Source: Sphingomonas sp. BK345
GTDB taxonomy: Bacteria > Pseudomonadota > Alphaproteobacteria > Sphingomonadales > Sphingomonadaceae
NCBI RefSeq assembly: GCF_014193845.1
Contig: NZ_JACHZX010000003.1
Coordinates: forward strand, 558,001-622,000
Direction: 5' to 3'
DNA: 64,000 nucleotides
Shown one piece after another: positions 28,601 to 39,098 of this stretch (its first letter is position 1; the number at the start of each line of letters is the position of its first letter). The notes under the pieces are model-generated. The model had not been told where the DNA came from. It was given only the letters and a program-made list of their open reading frames with translations, and searched no databases. A program made the translations under genes and the position numbers.

Positions 28601-28733
28601 CGTGATCAACCTGCTCGACGACCTGCCGCCGATCGACCCGGTGACCTACGGCGCCAACCTCTACAATCCCGTGCAGGGCGGCACCGGGATCTTCGGGCGC
28701 ATGTTCCGCGCCGGCTTCAAGGTGGGGCTGTGA
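25602..28733 (+). CDS. TonB-dependent receptor
   Basis: 1043-residue outer-membrane receptor starting at a GTG preceded by CAGGGAG. Signal peptide ends near residue 36 (AHAQ), TonB box DIVVTG at 74-79, plug landmarks [17 protein letters not shown] and [20 protein letters not shown] plus [12 protein letters not shown]. The barrel ends [10 protein letters not shown]. An Ala/Pro/Glu-rich linker of about 35 residues separates signal and TonB box. The next gene downstream on the same strand encodes PhoD; the two might work together on phosphorylated substrates, but the spacer contains a repeat and a separate Pho-box-like site. Confidence 0.93.
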   Translation: MSDHRLFSRASLRHGVACSALALASLTVLAAAPAHAQAASPTTPTVPQSEQPPAPVEQSPVEPAAGPEAPAGGDIVVTGSILRTTDRASPSPVTTVSAEALDQRGVTTVQEGIQQLTSNNGPALTNSFSANGAFAGGASAVSLRGLSTNSTLVLFDGVRAAYYPLSDDGTRNFVDLNTIPDDIVDRIEVLRDGASSSYGADAIAGVVNIITKRQYKGIGGRAEAGISERGDASNQRLSLIAGTGDIDDNGYNAYVSGFYFRQSALYNRDRPYPYNTDDRRRICNDGACGPNQVVNGLDGDGGYTFSEGVFNTGGTLYVRPFDPTNTDAQGRYQQLNPALGCRTGPSYTLNAADLARTDTDGNLVNAAAPTSVCQDDLVNNYGVISPQIERFGGSARFTARVGDNAEAYAMFNFQQSRVGYSGGNATIRGNANAGIDFPRFTTSGTGGAFAPGSFALTLPAYVCDNGVGAANGIDTGCNASNGTLNPNNPFATAANPQVARIVGRIPSIRTYDETRSRVYRAALGIKGQVADTWDYAVDATAMHTDLRRLQRGYVRIDNLLTAIARGTYNFVDPFANTQAQQDFLSPDNVNDAQSDLAQVQATLGRSLATLPGGPLQLGLGIAYRYESINSPSANPDYNGPTDRYFVLNAFGIDGSRSVYSAFGELNAPIVDQFLVNVSGRYDKYSSGQSAFSPKVGAKFTPFRQLAIRGTYSRGFRIPSFGEANSLPTSGFVNASPSTYSDAFLAQYGCSQATFTSCPAYISNSSYGQTTRATPDLKPEKSRSFTAGVIFEPIRQLTLTVDYFNIKKTDAIAAADNQAAIDAYNAGQDAPAGFGLVPDVVDPRFPNARPRLAFVEASYVNENTIRSQGIDFGATGTLDVADDVSFTSAAQASLILELSTEFADGSKQTYQGTIGNYNLTAGSGTPRWRGTWQNTLNYKDYTLSATAQYFDGYNLSAEDQGGTRGDCSLNPGYVPCDVKSYITVDLTGSVKINDRATFYVNVINLLDDLPPIDPVTYGANLYNPVQGGTGIFGRMFRAGFKVGL

Positions 28734-28761
28734 TCTAGCGGGGCCATCCATCCGCGCTGAT

Positions 28762-28841
28762 CGTGCTCCTGCGCACACAGGAGTCTAGGGTAACACAGGG
28801 CAGTGCTCCTGGCCCTGGGCTCCTGCATGCGCAGGAGCACG
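28762..28841. repeat. CTCCTG/CAGGAG palindromic repeat
   Basis: Perfect 14-bp outer arms, CGTGCTCCTGCGCA at 28762-28775 and its complement at 28828-28841. Each end also forms its own hairpin (CTCCTGCGCACACAGGAG and CTCCTGCATGCGCAGGAG), so this is a nested palindrome of REP type. It lies 28 bp after the receptor stop codon. Confidence 0.75.
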
Positions 28842-28875
28842 ACCAGGGGAACGGGTGAGGGCGCGCGATGGCCCT

Positions 28876-28893
28876 CTGTCACAACGGCGTCAC
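28876..28893 (+). promoter_or_regulatory. Pho-box-like direct repeat upstream of phoD
   Basis: CTGTCAC-AACG-GCGTCAC: two 7-bp direct repeats with a 4-bp spacer, the layout of a PhoB binding site (consensus CTGTCAT). It is 47 bp upstream of the phoD start codon. Second repeat has one mismatch at its first base pair group. Confidence 0.5.
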
Positions 28894-28940
28894 CGATCGG
28901 GGCGAGAGCGCGGGCACTCGCTTCCCGGGGAATCGCCACG

Positions 28941-30563
28941 ATGACGCTCACGCTCTCCCGCCGCTCGTTGCTCGCCACCGGCACGCTCGGTCTATGCGCG
29001 CTCGCGCTGCCCGGCTTCGCCGCGGCGCAGAGCGTGCTCGCCGCGCGTGGCTTCACCCATTCGGTGGCGAGCGGCGAGCCGGCGAGCGACTCGATGCTGC
29101 TGTGGACCCGCTACGTCCCCGCCGGCGGCGACTCGGCGCGGCTGGTCGCGGAGATCAGCGACACGCCCGACTTCGCGCGCGTGATCGCGTCGGGCGCGTT
29201 CGTCACCGGCGCGTGGCGCGACTGGACCGCCAAGGTGACGCTCGACGGGCTGATGCCGGGCACCGACTATCACTACCGCTTCGTCGCCGCCGACGGCACG
29301 CGCTCGCCGGTCGGCCGCACGCGCACTTTACCCAACGACGGCGCGCGCGCCTTCACCGCGGCGATCTTCTCCTGCTCCAACCTCGGCTTCGGCTGGTTCA
29401 ACGCCTACGGCCACGCCGCCGCGCGCGACGACCTCGACCTGGTGATTCACCTCGGCGACTATTTCTACGAATATTCGCCGGGCAATTACCCGCCCAAGGC
29501 GGCGCAGGTAGCCGGCCGCGTGCCCCAGCCGCTCGCCGAGACGATCCACCTCGCCGACTATCGCCTGCGCTACGCCAGCTATCGCGCCGACCCCGACCTG
29601 CAGGCGCTGCACGCGCGCGTTCCCTGGGTGGTGCAGTGGGACGATCACGAGAGCGCCAACGACAGCTGGGAGGGCGGCGCCGATAACCACGATCCCGCCA
29701 GCGAGGGGGACTGGAACCAGCGTCGCGCCGCCTCGGTCCAGGCCTATCGCGAGTGGATGCCGGTCAGCGAGGAGCCGTGGAAGGCCTATGACGTCGGCAC
29801 GCTCGCGACGCTGTGGCGCACCGAGACGCGGCTGTTCGCGCGCTCGCGCCAGAACGAGATCGCGACGCTGCTGCGGTCGCCCGATCCCGCCGCCGCACTC
29901 GGGGCGTTCCGCGACGGTGCGTGGCAGGATCCCGCGGTGACGATGATGGGCTCGCAGCAGGAGGTGTGGCTGGCGCACGACCTGCGCCGCTCGGTCAAGC
30001 AGGGGCAGCGCTGGCAGGTGGTCGGCTTCGGCACGATCATGGGCAAGCAGCAGCTGCCGGTCGCGGCCGAGGCGCTGCTCGGCGGTGCCACCGGGCATGT
30101 CGACGATTACGTCCGCGGCGCCATCGCGGCGACGCGCGCGGGCGTGGCCTCCAACCTCGACTCCTGGGGCGGCTATCCCGCGGCGCGCGCGCGCTTCCTG
30201 CACTCGGCGCAGGCGGCCGAGGCCGATCTCGTCGTGCTCAGCGGCGACAGCCACAATGCCTGGGCGTTCGACCTGGCGCAGGACGGCGCCGCGGGGGTCG
30301 AGTTCGCCGGCCAGGCGGTGACGTCGCCGGGGTTCGAGAGCGCCTTCGCCACGGACCCGAAGCGGGTCGCGCGGATGATGGTGGAGGGCAATCCCGAGCT
30401 GAAATGGTGCGACACGTCGCGGCGCGGCTATATGGCGCTGACGATCACCCCCGAGCAGGTGCGCAACGACTGGCTGTTCGTCGACACGATCCGCCAGCGC
30501 ACGCCGCGCGCGAGCGTCGGCCACCGCGCGACGGTGCAGCGCGGGCGGCGGGTGATGGCATAG
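28941..30563 (+). CDS. phoD: PhoD-type alkaline phosphatase, Tat-exported
   Basis: 540-residue phosphodiesterase/phosphomonoesterase of the PhoD family, using Fe/Ca in the periplasm to release phosphate. Twin-arginine signal SRRSLLATG at 6-14 with cleavage near residue 30. A fibronectin-like N-terminal domain (about 38-130) precedes the catalytic domain: FSCSNLGFGWFNAYGH, HLGDYFYEY at 170-178, QWDDHESAND at 232-241, and LSGDSHNAWAFDL near the C-terminus carry the metal ligands. Regulation by phosphate starvation is likely from the Pho-box-like site. Confidence 0.94.
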   Translation: MTLTLSRRSLLATGTLGLCALALPGFAAAQSVLAARGFTHSVASGEPASDSMLLWTRYVPAGGDSARLVAEISDTPDFARVIASGAFVTGAWRDWTAKVTLDGLMPGTDYHYRFVAADGTRSPVGRTRTLPNDGARAFTAAIFSCSNLGFGWFNAYGHAAARDDLDLVIHLGDYFYEYSPGNYPPKAAQVAGRVPQPLAETIHLADYRLRYASYRADPDLQALHARVPWVVQWDDHESANDSWEGGADNHDPASEGDWNQRRAASVQAYREWMPVSEEPWKAYDVGTLATLWRTETRLFARSRQNEIATLLRSPDPAAALGAFRDGAWQDPAVTMMGSQQEVWLAHDLRRSVKQGQRWQVVGFGTIMGKQQLPVAAEALLGGATGHVDDYVRGAIAATRAGVASNLDSWGGYPAARARFLHSAQAAEADLVVLSGDSHNAWAFDLAQDGAAGVEFAGQAVTSPGFESAFATDPKRVARMMVEGNPELKWCDTSRRGYMALTITPEQVRNDWLFVDTIRQRTPRASVGHRATVQRGRRVMA

Positions 30564-30607
30564 GATGGCGCTTCAAAAGATGAGATTGGGTCGTTTCGCC
30601 TTTGATC

Positions 30608-30734
30608 CTCCTCTGCAAGGGGAGGTGGCAGCGCGTCAGCGCTGACGGAGGGGTGACCCGGCTGGGACGTTCGTCGACACTCACCAGCGTCGACACCCCT
30701 CCGTCGCGCTGCGCGCGCCATCTCCCCTTTCAGC
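30608..30734. repeat. CCTCCCC-type repeat
   Basis: Contains TCTGCAAGGGGAGGTGGCAGCG and GACGGAGGGGTG at the left and, inverted, CACCCCTCCGTCGC and CGCCATCTCCCCTTT at the right, around GTCGACACTCACCAGCGTCGAC, itself an inverted repeat (GTCGAC ends). Fills the gap between the convergent phoD and HxlR genes. Confidence 0.65.
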
Positions 30735-30751
30735 GGAAGGATCTCCCTCCG

Positions 30752-31135
30752 TCACCCCGCGCGCGCGTCGAATGCCACCCGCGCCGCCTCCACCTCGGGC
30801 ATCGCCTCGCGCGTCCAGCGGTACAGCGCGCGGAACGGCGGCTGGAGCGAGCGCCCCAGCGGCGTGATCGCATATTCCACCGCGACCGGGGAGGTCGCCA
30901 GGACGCATCGCTCGACCAGCCCGTTGCGCTCCAGCCGGCGCAGGCATTGCGTCAGCGCCTTCTGCGTCACCCCCTCCAGCCCGCGCCGGATCGCGTTGAA
31001 GCGCAGCGGCCCGTCGTCCAGCACCGTCAGCACCATCATGGTCCACTTGTCGGCGATCTGGTCGAACAGGTCACGGCTCGGGCAGTCGCTGGAGAAGCGC
31101 CGCCGGCACTCGGCCTTGTCCGCGGGCAGATGCAT
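30752..31135 (-). CDS. HxlR family transcriptional regulator
   Basis: 127-residue winged-helix protein. The HxlR pattern is clear: CPSRDLFDQIADKWTMMVL, LRFNAIRRGLEGVTQKALTQ and LRRLERNGLVER, then the wing VEYAITPLGRSL. An N-terminal cysteine (C18) after a charged stretch is typical and may sense redox or electrophiles. Divergent from the flavin oxidoreductase gene, with a shared 101-bp promoter region containing a GGTAT palindrome, so it probably represses that gene and itself. Confidence 0.93.
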   Translation of the reverse strand: MHLPADKAECRRRFSSDCPSRDLFDQIADKWTMMVLTVLDDGPLRFNAIRRGLEGVTQKALTQCLRRLERNGLVERCVLATSPVAVEYAITPLGRSLQPPFRALYRWTREAMPEVEAARVAFDARAG

Positions 31136-31186
31136 GAAGGTTTCCTCGATGATCCCTAGCGTCGTGACGGCGCCTCATTGACACCT

Positions 31187-31203
31187 GGTATCCTAGATAT
31201 ACC
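31187..31203. promoter_or_regulatory. Candidate HxlR operator
   Basis: GGTAT and ATACC arms around 7 bases (CCTAGAT), 34 bp upstream of the oxidoreductase start and between the two divergent genes. GGTAT-type half-sites are usual for HxlR-family operators next to flavin oxidoreductases. Also overlaps a likely -10 region (TAGATAT). Confidence 0.55.
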
Positions 31204-31236
31204 TAAGGAGCGTCTATCGCAACGGAGCTTGCCCGC

Positions 31237-32349
31237 ATGGCCTCGGCCGACATCCTCTTCCGCCCGTTCCGCCTCAAGTCGCTCGAGCTGGCGAACCGCA
31301 TCGTCATGGCGCCGATGACTCGTACCTTCGCGCCCGAGGGCGTGCCCGGCGCCGCCAACGCGGCCTATTACCAGCGCCGCGCCGAGGGCGGGGTGGGGCT
31401 GATCCTGTCCGAGGGCACGGTGATCGACCGCCCCGCCGCGCGCAACGAACCCGCCATCCCCTTCTTCCACGGCGAGGCGGCGCTGGCGGGCTGGCAGCAG
31501 GTGATCGACGCCGTCCACGCCGCCGGCGGCAAGATGGGGCCGCAGCTGTGGCACACCGGCTCGACCAAGGGGCAGAGCGGCTGGGAGCCCGAGGTGGCGG
31601 TGGAGAGCCCCTCGGGGCTGCTCGCGCCGGACAAGCCCCGCGGCGCGGCGATGAGCGAGGAGGACATCGCCGACACCGTCGCCGCCTTCGCGCGCGCCGC
31701 GGCCGACGCGAAGCGGCTCGGCTTCGACACGGTCGAGATCCACGGCGCGCACGGCTATCTGATCGACCAGTTCTTCTGGTCGGGCACCAACAGGCGCGAG
31801 GACCGCTACGGCGGCGCGACGATCCGCGAGCGCGCGCGGCTGGCGGGCGAGGTGGTGGCGGCGATCCGCGCCGCGGTGGGCGAGGACTATCCGATCATCC
31901 TGCGCGTCAGCCAGTGGAAGCAGCAGGATTTCGGCGCCCGGCTCGCGCACACGCCCGACGAGATGGCGGACTGGCTCCAGCCGCTGGTCGATGCCGGGGT
32001 CGACGTGCTGCACTGCTCGCAGCGCCGCTTCTGGGAGCCCGAGTTCCCCGAGCTGGACGGCGAGCAGGGGCTCAACTTCGCTGGCTGGGCGAAGAAGCTG
32101 ACCGGCGCGACGACGATCAGCGTCGGCTCGGTCGGCCTGTCGGGCGAGTTCATCGCGGCGTTCGGCGGCGAGGCGTCGCGCCCCGAGGGGCTGGAGCGGC
32201 TGATCGAGCGGATGGAGCGCGACGAGTTCGACCTGATCGCGGTCGGCCGCGCACTGATCAGCGACCCGCAGTGGGTCGCCAAGGTGCGCGCCGGTGACAG
32301 CGACGGGCTGAAGGACTTCAACGCGAGCGCGCTGCGCGAACTGGTGTGA
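31237..32349 (+). CDS. Old Yellow Enzyme family NADH:flavin oxidoreductase
   Basis: 370-residue FMN enzyme with a TIM barrel. ANRIVMAPMTRTFAPEGVPG near the N-terminus, GGKMGPQLWHTG, the substrate site VEIHGAHGYLIDQFFW (about 167-182) and NRREDRYGG, and finally LIAVGRALISDPQWVAKV are OYE landmarks. It would reduce activated double bonds using NAD(P)H in the cytoplasm. Pairing with an HxlR regulator suggests induction by electrophilic compounds. Confidence 0.94.
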   Translation: MASADILFRPFRLKSLELANRIVMAPMTRTFAPEGVPGAANAAYYQRRAEGGVGLILSEGTVIDRPAARNEPAIPFFHGEAALAGWQQVIDAVHAAGGKMGPQLWHTGSTKGQSGWEPEVAVESPSGLLAPDKPRGAAMSEEDIADTVAAFARAAADAKRLGFDTVEIHGAHGYLIDQFFWSGTNRREDRYGGATIRERARLAGEVVAAIRAAVGEDYPIILRVSQWKQQDFGARLAHTPDEMADWLQPLVDAGVDVLHCSQRRFWEPEFPELDGEQGLNFAGWAKKLTGATTISVGSVGLSGEFIAAFGGEASRPEGLERLIERMERDEFDLIAVGRALISDPQWVAKVRAGDSDGLKDFNASALRELV

Positions 32350-32469
32350 GGTGAGGGCGGGCGGGGCTAATCGGTGCCGCCCGCCGCTCCCCAAAGACGG
32401 TCAGCCGACGGATGGTCGCGCCCAACCGGGAAGGGCATGATAGATGCCCCGCCGTTGAAGGGCTCCGCC

Positions 32470-32898
32470 ATGCGACTCATGCTTGCCCTGCTCGGCTCCT
32501 GCTTCCTCGCGCCGGCCGGGATCGCTGCTCCCGCCAAAGTCACACGCACGCCGCTGCTCGATCAGCCTCTCCCCACAGGCACCGCTCTCCATGGGGTGCG
32601 CGGCCAGCGCATCGAGTTCGCGCCGTCGCAGCCCGGCGGACGGCACCGCCATCCCGTCCCGGTATTCGGCGTTGTCACGCGCGGGCGCTTCCTCTTCCAG
32701 GTCGAGGGCACGCCAGCGCGCGTGCTCGACACCGGAGATGCCTTCTATGAGCCGGCCGGAGCCGCCATCGCGCATTTTGATAACGCGTCGGCCAGCGAAC
32801 CTGCGGCGATCAGCGTTTTCTACCTGATCGACGATCCGGCCGCGGCGTTGGTCGAGCCGTTGCCGCCGGTCAAGCCCGAGAGCCCGCACGTCCCTTGA
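32470..32898 (+). CDS. Secreted cupin-domain protein
   Basis: 142 residues with a signal peptide (MRLMLALLGSCFLAPAGIAA, cleavage near 20). One cupin fold: GGRHRHPVPVFGVVTRGRF carries histidines 59 and 61 as likely metal ligands, followed by LDTGDAFYEPAGAAIAHFDN with the third histidine. Function unknown; probably periplasmic. Start ATG 32470. Confidence 0.85.
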   Translation: MRLMLALLGSCFLAPAGIAAPAKVTRTPLLDQPLPTGTALHGVRGQRIEFAPSQPGGRHRHPVPVFGVVTRGRFLFQVEGTPARVLDTGDAFYEPAGAAIAHFDNASASEPAAISVFYLIDDPAAALVEPLPPVKPESPHVP

Positions 32899-32961
32899 GG
32901 TGAGCGAGCGGTGCGGAGCGCCGCGCGATGCGTTATGCTCCGGTGAGTCGGAGACACGCGC

Positions 32962-33150
32962 ATGTTCATGGACTTTCGCGACCAGCCCCCGCCGCCGCGC
33001 TGGGAGCCGCACCCCGTGCGGCCGCGACTGTCGGCGCGGCAGGAGCGCTGGCTCGGCCGGCTGGTGCTGGCCAACATGCTGCTGCTGCTGCTTGCCCCGA
33101 TCGGCGGCGCCACGCTGATCGACGCGCTCCTCACCCTGTTCCGGAGCTGA
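32962..33150 (+). CDS. Small single-pass membrane protein
   Basis: 62 residues: a proline-rich, basic N-terminus (QPPPPRWEPHPVRPRLSARQ) and one or two hydrophobic stretches (LANMLLLLLAPIGG and TLIDALLTLF). Probably inner-membrane. Not a family I can name. It ends 7 bp from the convergent chemoreceptor gene. ATG starts at 32962 and 32968 are both possible. Confidence 0.55.
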   Translation: MFMDFRDQPPPPRWEPHPVRPRLSARQERWLGRLVLANMLLLLLAPIGGATLIDALLTLFRS

Positions 33151-33157
33151 GCCGCGC

Positions 33158-34498
33158 TCACCCGCGCGCGCTGCGCGACCGCAGCGTCACGACCCGACCG
33201 GGCGACTCGGCCGCAGCGAGGCGGAAACGGCCGACCTGCCCGCCCAGCGTCGCGGCGCGCTCGGCCAGCCCGTGCGTGGCCGCGTTGGTCTGTTCGGCCA
33301 TCGCCGCATTCTCCTGCGTCATGCGGCTCATCTCGGCGATGGCGCTGTTGACCTGCGCGATGCCGCGGGCCTGCTCGCGCGCACTCACGGCCACCTCGCC
33401 GACTAGGCCGCGCACGTCCTCGACCCGCGCGAGGATCTGACGCAGCGCCGCGGCGGTCTCGCCGACGAGACGGACCCCGGCGCCGATCTCGTCGGTAGCG
33501 GTGGCGATCTGCGCCTTCACCTCACTCGCCGCGGTGGCCGAGCGCTGCGCCAGCGCGCGCACCTCCTGCGCGACCACGGCGAAGCCGCGCCCGGCGTCAC
33601 CCGCACGTGCCGCCTCCACGCCCGCGTTGAGTGCGAGCAGGTTGGTCTGGAAGGCTATGCCGTCGATCAGCGCGATGATCTCGCCGATCTCGCTGCCCGA
33701 TCGCTCGATCCCCGTCATCGCCGCGATGGCCTGCTGCGCCACCGCACCGCTCGCCGCGGCGGCGGCACTGGCCTCCGCGGCGAGCTGATCGGCGCGTGCG
33801 CTGTCGTCGGCGCTGGTAGCGACGCTGCGGGTCAGCTGATCGAGCGCCGCCGCGCTCTGTTCCAGCGCGGCCGCCTGGCGCTCGGTGCGACCGCTAAGCG
33901 CGTCGGCAGCGTCGCGGATCTCGCGCGTGTCGCCGTCGATGGCGCGCGCGGTCTCGCTCACGGCCCCCACCATCTGGCGCAGGTCGCCGAGCAGGCGATT
34001 GTAGGCGGCGCGCACCGGCTCATATTGATCGATCAGCCGGTCCTCTAGCGGGCGGCTGAGATCGCCCTGGGCGAGCCGCCCGAGACCGTCGCTGAGCGCC
34101 GTCACCATCGACGCGACGTCGCTGAGATCGCTGCACGTCACGATCGTCGCCGGGCGTCCGCGCCACTGCGTGGCGAACAGCATCATCATCGCCGGGAAGT
34201 CCGCGCCGCCGCGTCGCGTGCAGCGCCAGCGAAATCGCAGCACGCCGCCGCGCTGCGACTCCTCGACGCGGCGCCGGATCAGCGTCTCGGTGGGCGTGCC
34301 GCAATCCTGTCGCTCGGGCGAGGTGATGCCCGCCTTCGCGCCGACGAATTCCTCACGCGCATAGCCGAACAAGGCGAGCGCGGCGGGATTGCAGTCCACA
34401 TAGATGCCGTTCTGGATGACATAGATCGCGTCGGGCGAGTTGGCGTAATAAACGTCTCCGACGCTCGGCGCGCGGTGGCGCCTGATGATCGTCCGCAC
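33158..34498 (-). CDS. Soluble PAS-domain methyl-accepting chemotaxis protein (copy 1)
   Basis: 446 residues, no membrane segment. A PAS domain at the N-terminus ([20 protein letters not shown], then [11 protein letters not shown]) is followed by a short HAMP-like linker ([17 protein letters not shown]) and the MCP signalling helices with the conserved hairpin tip [20 protein letters not shown] and [20 protein letters not shown]. It should feed CheA/CheW. The GTG start at 34498 follows AGGGAG. Highly similar to the next gene, so they are tandem paralogues. Confidence 0.93.
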   Translation of the reverse strand: MRTIIRRHRAPSVGDVYYANSPDAIYVIQNGIYVDCNPAALALFGYAREEFVGAKAGITSPERQDCGTPTETLIRRRVEESQRGGVLRFRWRCTRRGGADFPAMMMLFATQWRGRPATIVTCSDLSDVASMVTALSDGLGRLAQGDLSRPLEDRLIDQYEPVRAAYNRLLGDLRQMVGAVSETARAIDGDTREIRDAADALSGRTERQAAALEQSAAALDQLTRSVATSADDSARADQLAAEASAAAAASGAVAQQAIAAMTGIERSGSEIGEIIALIDGIAFQTNLLALNAGVEAARAGDAGRGFAVVAQEVRALAQRSATAASEVKAQIATATDEIGAGVRLVGETAAALRQILARVEDVRGLVGEVAVSAREQARGIAQVNSAIAEMSRMTQENAAMAEQTNAATHGLAERAATLGGQVGRFRLAAAESPGRVVTLRSRSARG

Positions 34499-34595
34499 CC
34501 CGTCGCTCCCTTCTGACCACAACGGCCTCTCTATAGCTGACCCGCCGCCGAGCGATCGAACGTCGCGCCGCGGCTGACCCGTGGCGACCGGCGCG

Positions 34596-35936
34596 TCAGT
34601 CGAGCCGTGCCGGGATCGCGACCGCGCGCGGGGGCGTCGCGGCATCGAGCCGGAACCGCGCCGCGTCGCGTTCGAGCTGCGCCGCGCGCTCGGCGAGGTC
34701 GTGCGCGGCGGCGTTGGTCTGCTCGATCATCGCGGCATGCTGCTGCGTCGCGCCACTCATCTCGGCGACCGCGACGTTGAGCTGGCCGATGCCGTCCGCC
34801 TCCTGCCGCGTGGCACGCGCCACGCGCGCGATGCGCTCGTCGATCCCGTCGATCTGCGCGAGGATGCGGCGCAGCGCCGCTTCCGTCTCGTCCACCAGGC
34901 CGACGCCGGCGTCGACCTGGCCCGCGGCGGCGCCGATCCGCTGCTTGACCTCGCGCGCCGCCTCGGCCGAGCGCTGCGCCAGCGCGCGCACCTCCTGCGC
35001 CACCACCGCGAAGCCGCGACCCGCGTCGCCGGCGCGCGCCGCCTCCACGCCGGCGTTGAGCGCGAGCAGGTTGGTCTGAAAGGCGATGCCGTCGATCACG
35101 CCGATGATCTCGGCGATCGCGTGGCTGGACTGATCGATCTCGCGCATCGCCGCGATCGCGCGCTGCGCCAGCGTCGCGGTGGAGCCGGCGTCGGCGCGGG
35201 CGGCGGCGGCGAGTTCGCTCGCCGCGTCGGTCTCGCCGGCGGTGGCGGTGAGGCTGGCGGTGAGCTGATCGAGCGCCGCCGCGCTCTGCTCCAGCGCGGC
35301 GGCCTGACGCTCGATCCGGTCGGACACGCCCTCCGCGGCAGCGCTGATCTCGGCGGTGCCGCCGCGCATCTCCCGCGCCCCCGTCGCCACCGCGCCGACG
35401 AGCCGGCGCAGGTCGTCGACCACGGCGTTGAACGATCCCCGGATCGTCTCGTACCGCGGCGCGAAGGCGGTGCGGATCGGCTGGGTGAGATCGCCCGCGG
35501 CGAGACGGCGCAGGCCCGCGGTGACGCCGCCGATCATCTGCGCGACGTCGGTGAGGTCGACCGTAGTGCCCACCACCATCGGCTCGCCGTCCAACTCATC
35601 GGCGAGCAAGGTGACCAGCCCCGGGAACTGACTGCCGTCCTTGCGCTGGCACTGCCACTCGAACCGCGCCACGCCGGTGCGGATCGCCTCCCGCGCGCGC
35701 GGCGCGATCAGCTCGGCCGAGGGCGTGCCGCACGGCTGCATCGGCGGCGAGAGCATCGCGGGGCTGCTGCCGATGAACTCGTCATGCGTATAGCCGAAGA
35801 GTCGTAGCGCGCCCGGGTTGCAGAAGAGGAAGCGATCGTTCCGCGCGGCGTAGATGGCGTCGGAGACGAGGTGAACGAACAGCTCGGCGGGACTGGTCCG
35901 ACGCTGCCACCAGCGTCCCTTGCGCCACACCGTCAA
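34596..35936 (-). CDS. Soluble PAS-domain methyl-accepting chemotaxis protein (copy 2)
   Basis: 446 residues when read from a TTG at 35936 placed 7 bases after GAGGG; a GTG at 35930 is the alternative. Same plan as copy 1: PAS ([31 protein letters not shown]), linker [13 protein letters not shown], and the signalling tip [20 protein letters not shown]. No transmembrane segment. The PAS halves differ clearly from copy 1 while the signalling halves are nearly identical, suggesting duplication with divergent sensing. No other chemotaxis gene is in the window. Confidence 0.92.
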   Translation of the reverse strand: MTVWRKGRWWQRRTSPAELFVHLVSDAIYAARNDRFLFCNPGALRLFGYTHDEFIGSSPAMLSPPMQPCGTPSAELIAPRAREAIRTGVARFEWQCQRKDGSQFPGLVTLLADELDGEPMVVGTTVDLTDVAQMIGGVTAGLRRLAAGDLTQPIRTAFAPRYETIRGSFNAVVDDLRRLVGAVATGAREMRGGTAEISAAAEGVSDRIERQAAALEQSAAALDQLTASLTATAGETDAASELAAAARADAGSTATLAQRAIAAMREIDQSSHAIAEIIGVIDGIAFQTNLLALNAGVEAARAGDAGRGFAVVAQEVRALAQRSAEAAREVKQRIGAAAGQVDAGVGLVDETEAALRRILAQIDGIDERIARVARATRQEADGIGQLNVAVAEMSGATQQHAAMIEQTNAAAHDLAERAAQLERDAARFRLDAATPPRAVAIPARLD

Positions 35937-36052
35937 TCCGCCGCCCTCATGTTGGCGGCCGTAGCCGCGTCCGACCCGTTCATTATAGCGGATCAGGCGC
36001 GGCGCGCGGGGCGCCGGGGCGGCGGCGGTGCGCGCCGCCGCCCCATCGCGGG

Positions 36053-38980
36053 TCAGAAGCCGTAGCTCAGCCGCGCGTAGCCGAAGCGGCCGGGCACGTC
36101 GTAGGTGGTCGGGTCGTAATTGTTGAGGCTGCACGAGAAGCAGGCGGGCGGATCGGTGTCGAAGACATTGTTGACGCCGAGCGTCAGCCCGATCTTCTCG
36201 TTCAGCCAGGACGGGCGGAACGACAGCTGGACATCGCCGTAGAAGCGGCTCTTGAGCTTGTTGCCGCCCGAGGTCTCGATCACGTCGTCGATGTAGCGGC
36301 CGGTGAAGGCCGCCGCGACCGGGCCGATGTCCCAGTCGAGCGTCGCCTGCCCCTTGAAGTGGGGATAGGCCTGGTCGGGGCTGCCGCGCTCGGTGCCGGT
36401 ATAGTCGGTGCTGGTCGTGCCCTCGGTGGCGGGAACGATCTCCTCGTACTTGAGCAGGTAGTTGCCGCTCACCGACAGGCCGAACGTGCCGGCGCCGGTC
36501 GGCTGCGTGCGCAGGTTGAAGGTGGCATCGATGCCGCGGGTGCGGATGCCGCCGGTGTTGAGCAGCACGCCGTTGATCGCCGAGATGAAGCCGTTCGGCG
36601 TGCGGCCGACCGCGCCGCACGACAGCGCGTCCCCGGTCTGGACGCAGCGGTTGAGCAGCACCGCCGCCGGGATCGACGCGATCGCGCCGTCGACCTTGAT
36701 GTCGTAGTAATTGACCTCGAGGCTGAGCGCGCTGGCGAAGCCTTGTCGCGCCCAGGCCGGGCTGTACACGCCGCCGAACACCCAGGTGCGCGCCGTCTCC
36801 GGGCGCAGCGCGGCGTTGCCGCCGGTCTGCACGCTGATCTGGCCGCCCTGCGGCTCGGTGTAGCTGCCGTCGGCGGGAACGCCGTTGGCGATGCAGTTGG
36901 CGCGCACCGTCGGGTTGCTCTGGAACAGGCCGCCCGCGGCGCTGGTGCAGGGATCGTCCAGCGTCTGGTCGAAGCGCGACTGCGCGCCGAACAGCTCGCC
37001 GATCGAGGCGGCGCGATAGCTCTCGGCATATTGCGCGCGCAGCAGCAGGTCGCTGACCGGCTTCCACAGCGCGCCGCCCGAGTAGGTGGTGTTGCCGCCG
37101 TAGGTCGAGAAGTTGGAGTGGCGCACCGCGCCGTTGAGCTCGACCAGCTGGAGGAGCGGCACGTCGCGGATCAGCGGCAGCCGGATCTCGCCGTACACCT
37201 CGTCGACGTTGAAGCGGCCGCGCGCGGCCTGCGCGGGGATGTCGGCGCCCAGCCCGGCCTGGATGACCGGATCGGGGGTGAAGCTGCCCTGCTGGTAGCG
37301 ATGCTCGTAGCCAGCGGCGATGCCGATCGGCCCGCCCGGCAGGTCGAACAGCTCGCCCGACACGTTGAACGTATAGTCACGCAGCTGCTGCTGGCTGCGC
37401 GAGCGCTCGTCGAAGCCGACGAAGGCGAGCATCTCGGGCGTGACCGAGCCCTGGCCACCGAAGATGTTGAACGGCACGCAGCCGTCGGTGCACTGGCTCA
37501 CCGGGCCGAGCGCCTGCGCCAGCCGCGCCGCGTTGAGGTTGCCGGTGAAGAGCTGGTGCGCGTCGTTGCTGCCCAGCACCGCGTTGGCGTCATAGTACCA
37601 GTTTTTGCCGAACAGCTGGAACTTGCCGTCGATCGTGCCGGTGACGCTGAAGGTGTCGACCGTCTGGTTGTAGGTGCGCTGCCCCGCCTCGATCAGGCGG
37701 CGCCCGATCAGCGAGTAGGTCGCGGGCTGGCCGTTGGCGCCCGAGTTGAGCGTGATCCCGAACGGATTGTACGGGTTGGTGGCGTCGATCGAGATCGTGT
37801 CGAGCAGGTTGCCGTTGCCCGCGTCCGGCCCGAGGTTGAGCGGCAGGAACGCCGCCTGGTTCTGCGACTGGCGATGCGCCCAGCTGGCCTTGAGGCGCAG
37901 GTTGAACAGGTCGCTGAACTCGGCGCGCGCGTTGACGAAGCCGCCGTAGCGCTCGTTCGGCGTCAGGAAGTAATTGTACGGTGCGAAGTTGAAGCGGTCC
38001 GCGCTGGTGAAGGAGCGGAAGTCGCCGCCCTGCAGCGTGGGGTCGTAGACGCCGCGGCCGTTGAGCGGCGGGTTGCGGACGGTGATCGTGCCGCCCGCCG
38101 GCAGCGAGGGGTTGCCGGGGCTGAACACGATGCGGCCGTTGAGCGCGGCGCCGGAGCAGCCGCCGATCGCGTCGGTGCAGCTGGTCTGGCCCGGGTTGGG
38201 GAATTGCGAGATGTCGCGGTCGGCGGCGCGCACCGGGTCCTGCTTGGTGTAGAAGCCGCCGACGTCGAGGTGGACCCGCTCGCTGCCGCCGCCCCAGCTC
38301 AGCTGGTAGTTCTGCGTCTCGCCATCACCCTCGCCGAGATACTGGCCGTATTGCGCCTGCGCGCGGAAGCCCTTCTGGTTGGAGCGGGTGATGATGTTGA
38401 CCACGCCGCCGATCGCGTCCGAGCCGTACAGCGCCGAGGCGGCCGACTGGAGCACCTCGACGCGCTGGATCATCACGTCGGGAATCGAGTTGAGGTCGAC
38501 CGTGCCGGGGATGCCGCTGGCGCTGGCGCCGTTGACGTAGCGCAGGCCGTCGACCAGCACGAGCGTGCGCTTGGCGCCGAGATAGCGCAGGTCGATCGCG
38601 GCCGAGCCGGCGCCGACGCCGCCGCCGTCGGGCGGGTTGCCCGAATTGCCCGAGTTGTTGAACTTCGAGTTCAGCCCGCCCGACGACGCCGGGATGCGCT
38701 GGAGCACGTCGGCGATCGAGGACAGGCCGGTCTTGGCGATGGCGGCCTCGTCGACGGTGACGACGGGGGAGGGATTGTCGAGCGGGTCGCGGCGGATGCG
38801 CGAGCCGGTGACGACGACGTCCTCGCCGGTCTGCGCCGCGATCTGGGCGGCGTCCTGCTCGGGCGCGGCCTGGGCGTGCGCGACGCCGGGCAGCGCCGCG
38901 GCGGCGGTTAGCGCGAACAGGCTCGACGTGAGCAGGCTGGGCGTGAGCAGGCGGTGACGTCGGGCGAGCGATCGCTTCAT
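36053..38980 (-). CDS. TonB-dependent receptor
   Basis: 975-residue outer-membrane receptor. ATG 38980 follows GGGAAGACCC. Signal peptide ends near residue 36 (VAHAQ), TonB box [10 protein letters not shown] at 53-62, then plug: [36 protein letters not shown] and [20 protein letters not shown]. The barrel ends in YARLSYGF with the usual terminal Phe. The plug class matches a large sphingomonad group of unknown ligand. Divergent from the next receptor, with palindromes between them. Confidence 0.94.
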   Translation of the reverse strand: MKRSLARRHRLLTPSLLTSSLFALTAAAALPGVAHAQAAPEQDAAQIAAQTGEDVVVTGSRIRRDPLDNPSPVVTVDEAAIAKTGLSSIADVLQRIPASSGGLNSKFNNSGNSGNPPDGGGVGAGSAAIDLRYLGAKRTLVLVDGLRYVNGASASGIPGTVDLNSIPDVMIQRVEVLQSAASALYGSDAIGGVVNIITRSNQKGFRAQAQYGQYLGEGDGETQNYQLSWGGGSERVHLDVGGFYTKQDPVRAADRDISQFPNPGQTSCTDAIGGCSGAALNGRIVFSPGNPSLPAGGTITVRNPPLNGRGVYDPTLQGGDFRSFTSADRFNFAPYNYFLTPNERYGGFVNARAEFSDLFNLRLKASWAHRQSQNQAAFLPLNLGPDAGNGNLLDTISIDATNPYNPFGITLNSGANGQPATYSLIGRRLIEAGQRTYNQTVDTFSVTGTIDGKFQLFGKNWYYDANAVLGSNDAHQLFTGNLNAARLAQALGPVSQCTDGCVPFNIFGGQGSVTPEMLAFVGFDERSRSQQQLRDYTFNVSGELFDLPGGPIGIAAGYEHRYQQGSFTPDPVIQAGLGADIPAQAARGRFNVDEVYGEIRLPLIRDVPLLQLVELNGAVRHSNFSTYGGNTTYSGGALWKPVSDLLLRAQYAESYRAASIGELFGAQSRFDQTLDDPCTSAAGGLFQSNPTVRANCIANGVPADGSYTEPQGGQISVQTGGNAALRPETARTWVFGGVYSPAWARQGFASALSLEVNYYDIKVDGAIASIPAAVLLNRCVQTGDALSCGAVGRTPNGFISAINGVLLNTGGIRTRGIDATFNLRTQPTGAGTFGLSVSGNYLLKYEEIVPATEGTTSTDYTGTERGSPDQAYPHFKGQATLDWDIGPVAAAFTGRYIDDVIETSGGNKLKSRFYGDVQLSFRPSWLNEKIGLTLGVNNVFDTDPPACFSCSLNNYDPTTYDVPGRFGYARLSYGF

Positions 38981-39098
38981 GGGTCTTCCCTGTGCTGCGG
39001 CGCCTTGCGCGGCGCCTGTCGGACACGATGCTGCAAAGCAATAGGGGGCGGCGGCAAGGTTATTTGCGATTGGATCAGTGCAGCGACAGATAATGTCG

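Noticed and set aside
36359..38911. Plus-strand open frame of 850 codons
   Set aside because: Antisense to a well-formed TonB-dependent receptor; low-complexity composition typical of a shadow frame.
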